The position numbers and the translations under genes were made by a program. 64,000 bases of DNA from JANXSF01 sp043745195 (GTDB lineage Bacteria > Acidobacteriota > Terriglobia > Bryobacterales > Bryobacteraceae). This document shows, one piece after another, positions 47,830-57,129 of the stretch; position 1 is the stretch's first letter, and the number at the start of each line of letters is the position of its first letter. The notes beneath the pieces were generated by a model, which saw only the letters and a program-made list of their open reading frames with translations, did not search any database and was not told the DNA's origin. Location: positions 17,967-81,966 of the forward strand of contig JAYTTF010000049.1 of the NCBI GenBank assembly GCA_043745195.1, given 5' to 3'.

Positions 47830-49857
47830 ATGCGCCTTCTTTATTTCCTTCTGGCTACTGCGCTTTTCGCTGAAACCAAGCCCCCCATAACTTCAGACAC
47901 TCTTTTTGACTGGCGAACAGCCACCGAACCACAGATCAACCAGGATGGGAAATCCGTGGTCTACGTGCTGGGATGGGCGGACCAAATGAAAGACGTTTTC
48001 CATAGCAATTTGTGGGTTGTTCCAGCAACCGGTAACGATCCTCGCCCACTGACGCAGGGCAACTTCAAGGATTCTTCACCGCGTTGGTCGCCCGATGGGA
48101 CACGCTTGGCGTATCTGTCGAACCGCAGCGGGAAAATACAAATCCACGTTCGTTGGCTCGATAGTGGACAGGATGCAAAGATAACCGATTTGGAAGAATC
48201 TCCAGCTTCCATTGCCTGGTCCCCCGATGGCAAATGGATCTCCTTCGCCAAGCGTGTTCCGGCCAAGCCTGCATGGTCGGTGAAGATGCCAGAAAAGCCA
48301 GCGGGAGCAACATGGGCTGCGCCGCCGATTGTCGTCACCAGATTGCGATGGCGCAACGATGGGACGGGCATTACTCCGCCAGGCCATATGCATATCTTCG
48401 TGGTGCCATCTGTAGGCGGAGCGCCACGCCAAGTGACCTCGGGTGATTTCGACTACGTAGACTCGCGCGCCGGCAGTTCTCCGCAATGGACGCCCGATGG
48501 CGAATGGATTCTAACCTCATGCCAACGGGAAACGGAGCCCGACTACAATTTGGAAGGCGGCGAGATCTGGGCCATTCGAGTGAAAGATGGTCAAGCAAAA
48601 CAATTGACCCGCCGTAAGGGACCGGATAATTCGCCAGTACCCTCCCCGGATGGGAAGAAGATTGCCTACACGGGTTACGATTTCAAACTGCAAAGTTATA
48701 CCGTAGGTCGGCTATATGTAATGGATGCGGACGGCGGAAATTCCAAGGAATTGGCCATCGGATTGGATAGAGATGTAACGCAAGTTCGCTGGGCTGCGGA
48801 TTCCAGTGGCGTCTATTTCGTCAGTGAAGATCGGGGCGTATCGCATGTCCATTTTGCTGGTCTCGGGGGCGGACACAAGCAGATCACATCGGGGGACGTT
48901 CGCTATTCCACAGCGTATGCGGCCGGGGATGCATTTACAATCTCACATGACGGGCGCATAGCAATTTCCAGATCCTCTTCGGGTGAACCAGCAGATTTGG
49001 TGACGTTCATGGCTGACAAGCCATTGGCCGTGACCCGGCTGACAGCGGTGAACGATAGCCTTCTTGCCGGCCGTGCATTGGGAAAAGTTGAGGCTGTAAG
49101 TTACGATTCGTTTGATGGAAAGCCGATGCAAGGTTGGATTATAAAACCGCCGGGCTTCGACTCATCGCGAAAGTATCCGCTGCTTTTAGATATCCATGGC
49201 GGCCCCCATGCAATGTACGGCACGGAATTTAATCACCAGTTTCAAACCTATGCAGGCCGAGGGTTCGTGGTGCTCTACACCAATCCACGCGGATCAACCG
49301 GGTATGGCGAGGACTTCGGCAACATCATCCACACAAAATATCCAGGGGACGATTATAAGGATTTGATGGCTGGGGTGGACATGATGTTGGAGAAGGGATA
49401 CGTTGATCCAAAACGTTTGGCTGTGACGGGAGGGAGCGGTGGGGGATTGCTGACGGCGTGGATTATTGGACATACAGATCGCTTCGCAGCGGCGGTGTCA
49501 CAATACCCCGTAACAAACTGGATTACGCAAGTCGGAACTGCGGACGGCGGCTATACACATGCGGCGGTGTGGATGAAGGGGATGCCATGGGACAACGCGA
49601 AATCGTACATGGAACATTCTCCAATTTTCTATGCGAACAATTTCAAAACGCCAACCATGGTGATCACTGGAGAGCAGGATTTACGCACGCCGATGGCGGA
49701 AAGTGAAGAACTGTACTTTGCGTTGAAGGCGAAGAAAGTGGATTCGGTGTTGGTGCGGATTCCCGATGAGCCACATGGAATTCGCGGAGCTAGTCCAAGC
49801 CATAGGATTGCCAAGGTGGAACATATTTTGGGATGGATTGAGCAGCACACGAAGTAA
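47830..49857 (+). CDS. Secreted S9-family prolyl oligopeptidase-like peptidase
   Basis: From ATG 47830 the 675-residue product has a signal peptide (LLYFLLATALFAE), a beta-propeller of TolB/WD-like repeats (about 30-400: SPRWSPDGTRLAYLSNRSG, ASIAWSPDGKWISFAK, NSPVPSPDGKKIAY), and a C-terminal peptidase domain (about 430-675): PLLLDIHGGPHAMYG, YTNPRGSTGYG, the nucleophile elbow VTGGSGGGLLTAW, the Asp in TGEQDLRTPM and the His in PDEPHGIRG. It would cleave short peptides in the periplasm. An upstream start at 47794 has no advantage. It is the first of the rightward genes of the 47.8-54 kb block. Confidence 0.93.
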   Translation: MRLLYFLLATALFAETKPPITSDTLFDWRTATEPQINQDGKSVVYVLGWADQMKDVFHSNLWVVPATGNDPRPLTQGNFKDSSPRWSPDGTRLAYLSNRSGKIQIHVRWLDSGQDAKITDLEESPASIAWSPDGKWISFAKRVPAKPAWSVKMPEKPAGATWAAPPIVVTRLRWRNDGTGITPPGHMHIFVVPSVGGAPRQVTSGDFDYVDSRAGSSPQWTPDGEWILTSCQRETEPDYNLEGGEIWAIRVKDGQAKQLTRRKGPDNSPVPSPDGKKIAYTGYDFKLQSYTVGRLYVMDADGGNSKELAIGLDRDVTQVRWAADSSGVYFVSEDRGVSHVHFAGLGGGHKQITSGDVRYSTAYAAGDAFTISHDGRIAISRSSSGEPADLVTFMADKPLAVTRLTAVNDSLLAGRALGKVEAVSYDSFDGKPMQGWIIKPPGFDSSRKYPLLLDIHGGPHAMYGTEFNHQFQTYAGRGFVVLYTNPRGSTGYGEDFGNIIHTKYPGDDYKDLMAGVDMMLEKGYVDPKRLAVTGGSGGGLLTAWIIGHTDRFAAAVSQYPVTNWITQVGTADGGYTHAAVWMKGMPWDNAKSYMEHSPIFYANNFKTPTMVITGEQDLRTPMAESEELYFALKAKKVDSVLVRIPDEPHGIRGASPSHRIAKVEHILGWIEQHTK

Positions 49858-49886
49858 TGTTAAGGTTAGCGGCAGGGAAACTTGTT

Positions 49887-50234
49887 ATGAAATCCCTAAG
49901 TGTAAGTGAGTTAGATTTGTTAAGTTTTTTTGAAGTTGAACCAAAGAGGGGCGACCTGAAGTGTGACCCCGAAGGGCCCTGGCAATATGACAATTCTACT
50001 TACGAGGTAACGCAAGGCACCCTGCAGCTATCATTCGGGCTCACACCCCATTGTGCAGACGTTTCCGTACAGTTGCGATTGAATGGTGTCATTCTCTGCG
50101 ACCTTCATTTCGCTGAACTTGATGACATTCGGTACAGCCAGGAAAAGGGGCGAGAAAACTTAGAATTGATTCTTAGGACAGGCAACTCCATCTGGCTTCA
50201 ACTTAAGCCTCAGATCTCGATTCAACAATTCTGA
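49887..50234 (+). CDS. Hypothetical cytoplasmic protein (115 aa)
   Basis: The product starts at ATG 49887, preceded by AGGGAAA; an ATG at 49857 overlaps the peptidase stop and would add ten residues. The sequence (SVSELDLLSFFEVEPKRGDL, DPEGPWQYDNSTYEVTQG, TLQLSFGLTPHCADVSVQLRLNG) looks like a small beta-rich domain with no signal peptide and no known motif. The composition recalls small immunity-type proteins, but no toxin is next to it. It is placed between the peptidase and HAD genes. I do not recognise the family. Confidence 0.55.
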   Translation: MKSLSVSELDLLSFFEVEPKRGDLKCDPEGPWQYDNSTYEVTQGTLQLSFGLTPHCADVSVQLRLNGVILCDLHFAELDDIRYSQEKGRENLELILRTGNSIWLQLKPQISIQQF

Positions 50235-50274
50235 AAGGCAAACCTCTACCCGCAGCATGCGAAAATAAAAGGCA

Positions 50275-51075
50275 ATGATTGAAAACCTTCGGCCAGGCGC
50301 TTCTGCCAAGAACGCCCGTGTGGCCTTGTTTGACTTCGACGGCACCTTGTCCGTGATCCGCTCTGGCTGGGTGGAAGTGATGGTCCCCATGATGGTGGAG
50401 ATTCTTGCTGATCTGAAAACCGGCGAAAAAGAAGAAGATCTCACTGCCTTGGTCAAAGAATTTGTTGGGCGACTTACCGGCAAGCAGACCATGTACCAGA
50501 TGATTGAGTTGGCCGATAACATCACTGCTCGTGGTGGCAAAGCTGAGGATCCGCTGGTCTACAAGAAAATGTACTTGGACCGTTTATGGGATCGCATTAA
50601 GGGTCGCATTGACGATTTGGAAAGCGGCCATACGTCACCTGAAAAGTGGCTGGTGCCTGGGTCCTTCGCATTGCTTGATGGCTTGAAAGAACGCGGTCTG
50701 AAAATGTACTTGGCCAGCGGCACTGACGATGCTTATGTGAAGAACGAAGCGCGCCTTCTTCAAGTGGACAAATACTTCGACGGCGGCGTGTATGGTGCGC
50801 TGGACGATTACAAAAGCTTTTCCAAGGCCATCCTAATTCAAAGGCTGATCTCCTCCGCTGAATTCGCCGGCGACCAGTTTCTGGGCTTTGGCGATGGTTA
50901 CGTTGAAATTGAAAACGTGAAGAGCGTTGGTGGCGTCGCAGTTGGCGTGGCCAGTGACGAACCGGATTGCCACAAGGTGGATTTATGGAAGCGCGATCGT
51001 CTGGCGGGAGTTGGCGCCGATTGGATTGTGCCTCATTTTTCCGATCGCGATGAGTTGTTCAAAGCCATTTTTTAG
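50275..51075 (+). CDS. HAD-superfamily phosphatase
   Basis: The 266-residue product has the HAD motifs: motif I FDFDGTLS, a helical cap (about 40-110), motif II in YLASGTDDAYV, a Lys in the YKSFSKAIL region and motif IV in FLGFGDGYVEIENVK. The order fits a small-molecule phosphatase such as a phosphosugar or phosphoserine type. It starts a rightward run with the DHS-like/PfkB fusion (six bases on) and the ROK kinase, so the three form an operon; a phosphatase next to two sugar-kinase folds suggests a sugar or polyol pathway. Confidence 0.88.
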   Translation: MIENLRPGASAKNARVALFDFDGTLSVIRSGWVEVMVPMMVEILADLKTGEKEEDLTALVKEFVGRLTGKQTMYQMIELADNITARGGKAEDPLVYKKMYLDRLWDRIKGRIDDLESGHTSPEKWLVPGSFALLDGLKERGLKMYLASGTDDAYVKNEARLLQVDKYFDGGVYGALDDYKSFSKAILIQRLISSAEFAGDQFLGFGDGYVEIENVKSVGGVAVGVASDEPDCHKVDLWKRDRLAGVGADWIVPHFSDRDELFKAIF

Positions 51076-51080
51076 CAGGC

Positions 51081-53171
51081 ATGGCGAGATCAAAATATAC
51101 TCAATTCGACCGTTCGCGGCTTATCATTAAGCCGCTTGCTGAACGCATTCATGATTTGCCGTTGAGCCGTTGGATGGCGCTTGACGAACAGGCGCCCGAA
51201 TTTACGCACCCCGATCTTGCGGTGATTGCACAACGATTGGAGGCGGCGAAAACCAACCAGGCTTCTCGCATTCTGATGATGGGAGCGCACCTGCTTCGAG
51301 CGGGTGCCAATCGCCACATTATCGACATGATGGAGCGCGGGGCAATTAGCCTGATCGCCATGAACGGCGCTGGTGCGATTCACGATTATGAAGTGGCACG
51401 CATTGGTGCCACAACGGAAAGCGTCGCGCGCTACATTCGCTCTGGTGAATTTGGCCTATGGGCAGAAACCGGCGAACTCAATGACTGGATTGTGGAGGCC
51501 GCTAAATTGGAGTTGGGCCTGGGCGAGAACATTGGCCGGCGTATTCAGGAAAGCAATTATCCTCACAAGGATTTAAGCGTGCTGGCGGCAGCCTATCGTT
51601 TGTCCGTGCCAGTGACGATCCACGTAGGCATTGGCTATGACATTCTGCACGAGCATCCAAATTGCGATGGGGCTGCGCTAGGCGACGCCAGTTATCGTGA
51701 TTTTCTGATCTTCGCTTCGGCAGTGGAGCGGCTTGAATCCGGCGTGATGCTTAGCTTCGGTTCTGCAATTATGGCGCCGGAAGTCTACTTGAAAGCGTTG
51801 GCGATGTCGCGCAATGTGGCACATCAGCATGGCCGTGAAGTTCGTGATTTCACGACGGCCGTTTTCGATCTGGTTCCCATTCGCGGCGACATTCACCGGG
51901 AATTGCAGAAGACTGATCCTGGTTACTATTTCCGCCCTCATAAAACAATTCTGGTACGAACAGTGGCGGATGGCGGTTCCAGTTATTATTTCTGCGGCGA
52001 TCATCGGGCAACGTTTCCTGCCTTGCGCCGTGCTTACCTGGAAGCCCGTGGCGTAATCCCCAGATCGGCAAACGGGGGACTGCCTTCGAATTTCCGCGCA
52101 CCCCAAACTCCTGCTTTCAAACAACGTTCTTGGCGCGGAATTTCGTTGGCTGTCCCCGGTTTGCCAGTGGATACAATAAAACCACGGGCTGCTGGAGCTT
52201 GCATGACAAACCGGGAGATTCTTCAGCACTTTCCCGGCATGTCTGCACTGGTGATCGGCGATATCTGTCTGGATCGGTGGTGCCAGTATGATCCTCTGCA
52301 TGCCGAACCATCCAGGGAAACCGGCATTCCGCGCATCGCCGTAGTGGAAACAAAAATTACTCCTGGTGCTGGTGGCACGGTGGCCAATAACCTTGCGGCG
52401 TTGGGCGTGGGCCGAGTATCGGTGTTGGGTGTAACTGGCGATGATGGGTTTGCGTACGAATTGCGGCAAGCATTGGCCGTGCGCAAAATTGAATCCGATC
52501 TTCTAGTCAAGTTACCAGGATGGTGCACGTTCACTTACACGAAGGTTATTAATCGAGTAACTGACATTGAAAATCATCCGCGATTAGATTTCATTTCTGC
52601 CGGAGACCTGCCGGCGAATGCCGAATCGCAACTGCTGGACCATTTGCGGCGTGTGGCTCCGGAATTCGATGTGATCCTGGTTGCCGATCAAGCTGAAACC
52701 GAGCGTGGCGGCGTAGTAGGGGCGGCACTGCGGCAGCAGTTGGCCGAGTTGGCTGTGGCCTATCCAAGCAAAGTCATTTGGGTGGATTCCCGCTTGCGGC
52801 CCGAACTGTTTCGCAAGGTTATTGTGAAGCCGAATGAAGATGAAGCGGCAGCGGCTTGTCAGCGTGCGTTTGGAAAGTTGGACTATGCGAAGCTACGCGA
52901 AGTTACACAGTCGCCGTTACTATTGGTCACGCATGGGGGGGATGGAGTTACGCTTATTGACGCAGTAAGTGAGCGCCGAATTGTAACCAACAAGGTTGCC
53001 AACCCGGTGGATATTTGTGGCGCAGGCGATAGCTTTTCGGCAGGCGCATCAATGGCACTTGCAGTCACAGGGGACGCCGAAGTAGCAGCTGGATTTGGAA
53101 ATACTGTGGCGTCGATTACGATAATGAAAAGAGGCACGGGCACGGCATCACCTGAGGAGATTGGTGCATGA
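51081..53171 (+). CDS. Fusion of a deoxyhypusine-synthase-like domain and a PfkB/RfaE-like sugar kinase
   Basis: The 696-residue product has two parts. Residues about 1-340 resemble the deoxyhypusine synthase family (GAHLLRAGANRHIIDMMERG, LIAMNGAGAIHDYEVARIG, HVGIGYDILHEHPNCDGAA, SYRDFLIFASAVE), but no WGK-type catalytic lysine block is visible near the C-terminal end, so another reaction is likely. Residues about 375-696 are a PfkB/RfaE-type kinase (VIGDICLDRWCQYDP, GAGGTVANNLAALGV, CGAGDSFSAGASMAL with the catalytic Asp). The joint has an in-frame ATG at 52203 with GGAG five bases upstream, so the kinase may also be made on its own. It overlaps the ROK gene by four bases. Confidence 0.8.
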   Translation: MARSKYTQFDRSRLIIKPLAERIHDLPLSRWMALDEQAPEFTHPDLAVIAQRLEAAKTNQASRILMMGAHLLRAGANRHIIDMMERGAISLIAMNGAGAIHDYEVARIGATTESVARYIRSGEFGLWAETGELNDWIVEAAKLELGLGENIGRRIQESNYPHKDLSVLAAAYRLSVPVTIHVGIGYDILHEHPNCDGAALGDASYRDFLIFASAVERLESGVMLSFGSAIMAPEVYLKALAMSRNVAHQHGREVRDFTTAVFDLVPIRGDIHRELQKTDPGYYFRPHKTILVRTVADGGSSYYFCGDHRATFPALRRAYLEARGVIPRSANGGLPSNFRAPQTPAFKQRSWRGISLAVPGLPVDTIKPRAAGACMTNREILQHFPGMSALVIGDICLDRWCQYDPLHAEPSRETGIPRIAVVETKITPGAGGTVANNLAALGVGRVSVLGVTGDDGFAYELRQALAVRKIESDLLVKLPGWCTFTYTKVINRVTDIENHPRLDFISAGDLPANAESQLLDHLRRVAPEFDVILVADQAETERGGVVGAALRQQLAELAVAYPSKVIWVDSRLRPELFRKVIVKPNEDEAAAACQRAFGKLDYAKLREVTQSPLLLVTHGGDGVTLIDAVSERRIVTNKVANPVDICGAGDSFSAGASMALAVTGDAEVAAGFGNTVASITIMKRGTGTASPEEIGA

Positions 53172-54028
53172 TTCTTGCCATTGATATTGGCGGAACGAAA
53201 TTCTCCATGGCGGTGTTCGATCAATCCAAAATGATCCGGCGCGAATCCCGATCAACGGATCGGCAGGGCGGCAAGGACTGGATGCTGGATCAGATCCTTG
53301 CTATTGGCTTGCAATGGAAAAATGAGCTTCCTATTTCGCGCTGTGGCATTGGCTTTGGTGGTCCAGTGGACTTTGCAAAGCAGATCGTGAACCTATCAAC
53401 GCATGTTGGCGGTTGGAGTAATTTTGACTTACCGGGGTTTGTGAAATCGGAACTGAATTTGCCTGCGGTGATGGATAACGATGCCAACGTTGGGGCTTTG
53501 GGAGAGGGGTTGCATGGGGCTGGCCGAGGCCATCGGCCACTTTTCTACATGACACTTTCCACTGGAATTGGCGGCGGCATACTGAGCGAACACGGCATTT
53601 ACAGAGGTGCCGATTCCTACGCTGGAGAATTTGGGCACATGACCATTCGACCCGACGGACCGGAGTGCCTGTGCGGGGCGCACGGTTGTATGGAAAGAAT
53701 GTGCTGCGGTCTTTGGCTGGAACGAGACTATGGAAAAAGTGCAAAAGAGTTGTTAGAAGATGAGGCTTTCACTGCGGGCTATGTAGTGAATCTGGCGCTT
53801 GGGCTGAAAGCGGTAATCATGATTCTAAACCCTTCGCGCATTGTGATAGGCGGCGGCATCAGCAAAGCAGGTGATAAATTATTAGTCCCCTTGAGGCAGG
53901 AACTTCGACGGCAAATTACGGAATGGTCCAGAGCAAGGATTGATGTTATACCCGCTCAATTGGGCGACGATAGCGTCCTTTACGGGGCATTAGAACTAGT
54001 TTGTTCCACGGGCTCCCAGGGTTTTTGA
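53168..54028 (+). CDS. ROK-family sugar kinase
   Basis: The 286-residue product has the ROK pattern: phosphate loop LAIDIGGTKFSMAVFD, the catalytic Asp in VMDNDANVGALGEG, TLSTGIGGGIL, and the zinc site formed by EFGHM and CLCGAHGCME (GHxxx then CxCGxxGCxE). These enzymes phosphorylate hexoses or N-acetyl sugars, and the zinc motif marks the sugar-kinase branch rather than a repressor (there is no HTH). It overlaps the PfkB fusion by four bases. Its 3' end overlaps the convergent methyltransferase gene by 49 bp, which is unusual. Confidence 0.92.
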   Translation: MILAIDIGGTKFSMAVFDQSKMIRRESRSTDRQGGKDWMLDQILAIGLQWKNELPISRCGIGFGGPVDFAKQIVNLSTHVGGWSNFDLPGFVKSELNLPAVMDNDANVGALGEGLHGAGRGHRPLFYMTLSTGIGGGILSEHGIYRGADSYAGEFGHMTIRPDGPECLCGAHGCMERMCCGLWLERDYGKSAKELLEDEAFTAGYVVNLALGLKAVIMILNPSRIVIGGGISKAGDKLLVPLRQELRRQITEWSRARIDVIPAQLGDDSVLYGALELVCSTGSQGF

Positions 54029-54795
54029 AGATAGGCGATGTAGCCTTTGAAAAGCACTTCCTGCTGTTCGCCGGAAAACTGTTCGCCGGAAAAAACAGCG
54101 TCCAAGGAACTGCGGCACCATTTGTTTATGCTTTCGCTGGTGGCGCCGCCTCGAATGGCATTCGCCACATTCGTTTCAGTCATAATGTAGTCCACATATC
54201 GGCGCTGATCCATCATCAAGCCCACTTGAAACTGCTCGCTCCCCAAGGAGTGAAACGAAATCGCCTCAGCCTCTAACGTTGCCGGATCTAACGATCGGCC
54301 AGAGTTGGTTGGGGAGGGATAGCGCGTTTTGAATTGATCGAACCAAACGCTTAGACTGGGTCCGTTCCTAAAATTTCTTCCCTGTGAAAAATCGTAAACA
54401 ACCAGCACTCCACCTGGCTCAAGAACACGCAATGCTTCCGGGAAAAAGCGAGTCAGATCAGCATAATTCAAAGATCCCGCCGCTGTGATCAAGTTCATTG
54501 AGCCGCTGGCGAAAGGTAAGAATTCCGCAACTCCCACGCCACAAAATGCGTTCGGTGCCACAATTCCCGCCTGTTGCACCATGGCCCCAACCGGGTCAAT
54601 GCCGAAGGATCGTTGCGCCACCGCTACCAGTTCCCTGGTAGATAATCCAGATCCGCAACCCACGTCCAGCGCGCGCTTAACAGGAACCTTTATTTGTAGA
54701 TGACTCATCACTTTGGAAATGACGTGCGGGTGAACAGCGGGCCGCGCCTCGGCATATCCTGCCGCCATCGCCGCTCCGCTAAACAGGGGTTCCAT
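53980..54795 (-). CDS. Class I SAM-dependent methyltransferase
   Basis: The 271-residue product has a Rossmann methyltransferase core: motif I ALDVGCGSGLSTREL, acidic residue in SFGIDPVGAMV, AEFLPFASGSMNLITAAGSLNY, and VLEPGGVLVVYDFSQG. It is of the Methyltransf_11 type; the substrate is unknown. The C-terminal end carries a 15-bp tandem duplication (54064-54078 and 54079-54093) that repeats FSGEQ. Its last 49 bases overlap the convergent ROK gene, so the C-terminus may have been extended past an ancestral stop. Confidence 0.88.
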   Translation of the reverse strand: MEPLFSGAAMAAGYAEARPAVHPHVISKVMSHLQIKVPVKRALDVGCGSGLSTRELVAVAQRSFGIDPVGAMVQQAGIVAPNAFCGVGVAEFLPFASGSMNLITAAGSLNYADLTRFFPEALRVLEPGGVLVVYDFSQGRNFRNGPSLSVWFDQFKTRYPSPTNSGRSLDPATLEAEAISFHSLGSEQFQVGLMMDQRRYVDYIMTETNVANAIRGGATSESINKWCRSSLDAVFSGEQFSGEQQEVLFKGYIAYLQKPWEPVEQTSSNAP

Positions 54796-54858
54796 AAAGA
54801 TCCATTTTAGCTACACGCTTGCGTCCACACGGCAGGCGCATCATAATTCGAACAAGCC

Positions 54859-57015
54859 ATGCTCTTCAACATCCGCAAACCCGTTGCCATTTTATGCCTG
54901 ACAACTCTAGTGGCTTCAGGCTGGGTTGATAAGGATTTGGCTTGGGTGAATTCCCGCAAAAACTACTGGGCATTTAAGAAGCCGCAGAAAGCGACGCTTC
55001 CTCCATCCAAAGCAATCACCAATCCTATTGATACGTTTCTGGCTGATGCTCGGGCAGCAAAAGGCGTTAAGCCATCGCCTGAGGCAAGCCGCGAAAAGTT
55101 GTACCGCAGACTTGCGTTGGATCTGACAGGTCTTCCACCGAACCCCGGGGAACTTGATCGGTTTCTGGCCGATAAATCGCCCGCTGCATATGAAAACGTA
55201 GTGGACCGTTTAATGGCGTCGCCGCAGTATGGAGAGCGTTGGGCACAACGTTGGCTTGACGTTGTCCGTTATGCCGATACCAATGGATACGAACTGGACT
55301 TAGAACGTCCGCATGCATGGCGATATCGCGATTATGTGGTCCGCAGTTTCAATGCCGGCAAGCCTTACAATCGTTTCCTGGAAGAACAGTTAGCCGGTGA
55401 TGAACTGTTCCCGGGTGACAAGGAGGCGCTAATTGCCACCGGCTTTCATCGCGCCGGACCTATCCATTTGGTTGGTGGCAACCAGGACGAAGAGATGAAT
55501 CGGCAGGAAGTGCTAACGGAAATGACAACGGCCATTGGCGCTGTTTTCCTGGGATTGACGGTAGGTTGCGCCCGTTGCCACAATCATAAATTCGACCCCA
55601 TTCCGCAGGCTGATTATTATCGTCTGCAAGCGATTCTGGCATCCACCGAATACAAAGACATTCCAATTGTCAGCGATGCCGAAAAGGCACAGCACGAAGC
55701 AACGATGAAGGCTTATAAAGCCAGCCGCGCGCCCATTGAAAAACAGATCAAGGAAATTGAAAAGCCATTTTCCTCGGCAATCAAAGCGGAAAAGAAAGCC
55801 AAGCTGGATGCCGTTTATTTAAAGGTATTAGAAATCCCCAAAGAGAAGCGGACCAAGGACGAAGAGCGCTTGGCAAAGGAAGCGAACTCGCAAATTGAAG
55901 CCACTTGGGATGAAGTATTGGCCCGCGTTCCCGATGCGGAAAAGAAAGTACGCGCTGGGTTGCGAAAACAATTGCACGATTTGGAATACTACGCCCCTGA
56001 ACCTTTACCATCTGCCTATGCTGTGGCCGATATGGAAAAAGCTCCCAAGACTCACATCTTAAAAGTAGGGGATCACAAAAAGAAATTGGAAGAAGTGGAG
56101 CCGGCGTTCCTGTTAGTAACCGGAGGCGAACAGGCTCCACAAACGGCGCAGGGCCGACGGGCGGCGCTGGCCAAATGGTTCACTTCTCCCGATCATCCAT
56201 TAACCGCCCGGGTCATGGTAAATCGGATTTGGCAGTTCCGCATGGGTACGGGACTGGTGCCCACGCCCAACGATTTTGGAATGCTGGGGGGAAGGCCTAC
56301 CAACCAAAAGCTGCTCGATTGGTTGGCTGTGGAATTTATGGATCGCGGCTGGAGCATGAAAGCAATTGACCGGCTGATTGTAACTTCCACTGCCTACCAG
56401 CAGGCTTCCGACGATGTTGTGGCGAATAGCAGGATTGATCCAGACAACAAACTCTACTGGCGTATGAATAAACGGCGTCTGGAAGGCGAAGCGATTCGCG
56501 ACAGCGTCCTGACAGCTTCGGGAGTTTTAAATCCGCGCATCGGTGGTAGGCCTGTGAAAATTCCCATTGAACAGGAAATCTACGAAATCATTTTCACCGA
56601 AGGAGAACCCGATAATCTGTGGCCCGTGGATCGTAATCCAGCTGAGCACAATCGACGGACGCTGTATCTTCTGAATAAGCGAACTGTGCGTTTGCCAATG
56701 CTGGCGAATTTCGATCAGCCGGATGCAATGGCGTCCTGCGCCGTGCGATCCACATCCACCCATGCTCTGCAGGCCCTCACCATGATGAACAGCGATTTCA
56801 TGGCGGCCCAGGCAAAGCAATTTTCAAAGCGTCTTGAAAATGAGTGCGGTGTTGATCAGGGATGCCGCGTGCGACGTGCATATAAGGTTACGCTTGGCCG
56901 CATGCCGACCTCTGCAGAAAGCCGTTTGGCTAGTGAGTTTTTTGGGAATCAGGGAAAGTGGGATGAGTTTTCACTCGCCCTTCTGAATCGCAATGAGTTT
57001 GTTTACATCCCATAA
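54859..57015 (+). CDS. DUF1549/DUF1553 (PSCyt2/PSD1) exported protein
   Basis: The 718-residue product has a hydrophobic signal or anchor (VAILCLTTLVASGW), a DUF1549 domain (about 45-260: REKLYRRLALDLTGLPPNPGE, YGERWAQRWLDVVRYADTNGYE, CARCHNHKFDPIPQADYY with a CxxCH) and a DUF1553 domain (about 420-700: ALAKWFTSPDHPLTARVMVNRIW, TPNDFGMLGGRPTNQKLLDWLA, NKRRLEGEAIRDSVLTASG). Such proteins are common in Planctomycetes and Acidobacteria, usually with a cytochrome domain in front and a DUF1501 gene behind; both are missing here. A charged Lys/Glu-rich segment (about 275-350) separates the domains. Confidence 0.9.
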   Translation: MLFNIRKPVAILCLTTLVASGWVDKDLAWVNSRKNYWAFKKPQKATLPPSKAITNPIDTFLADARAAKGVKPSPEASREKLYRRLALDLTGLPPNPGELDRFLADKSPAAYENVVDRLMASPQYGERWAQRWLDVVRYADTNGYELDLERPHAWRYRDYVVRSFNAGKPYNRFLEEQLAGDELFPGDKEALIATGFHRAGPIHLVGGNQDEEMNRQEVLTEMTTAIGAVFLGLTVGCARCHNHKFDPIPQADYYRLQAILASTEYKDIPIVSDAEKAQHEATMKAYKASRAPIEKQIKEIEKPFSSAIKAEKKAKLDAVYLKVLEIPKEKRTKDEERLAKEANSQIEATWDEVLARVPDAEKKVRAGLRKQLHDLEYYAPEPLPSAYAVADMEKAPKTHILKVGDHKKKLEEVEPAFLLVTGGEQAPQTAQGRRAALAKWFTSPDHPLTARVMVNRIWQFRMGTGLVPTPNDFGMLGGRPTNQKLLDWLAVEFMDRGWSMKAIDRLIVTSTAYQQASDDVVANSRIDPDNKLYWRMNKRRLEGEAIRDSVLTASGVLNPRIGGRPVKIPIEQEIYEIIFTEGEPDNLWPVDRNPAEHNRRTLYLLNKRTVRLPMLANFDQPDAMASCAVRSTSTHALQALTMMNSDFMAAQAKQFSKRLENECGVDQGCRVRRAYKVTLGRMPTSAESRLASEFFGNQGKWDEFSLALLNRNEFVYIP

Positions 57016-57039
57016 GGTAAGAGTTAAAGATGAATCACC

Positions 57040-57070
57040 TTGCTATGTTTGGACTGTTACAGAGTATAAT
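57040..57070 (+). promoter_or_regulatory. Candidate promoter of clpX
   Basis: A perfect -10 TATAAT lies at 57065-57070, about 60 bp before the clpX start. The best -35, TTGCTA at 57040-57045, is 19 bp away, longer than the ideal 17. A second TTGGAC lies too close. The call rests mostly on the -10. Confidence 0.35.
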
Positions 57071-57129
57071 CAGGATAGAACCTACCGCATGAAGGCCTAT
57101 TTAACCACTTGCCGGAGGGAGGACAATCT

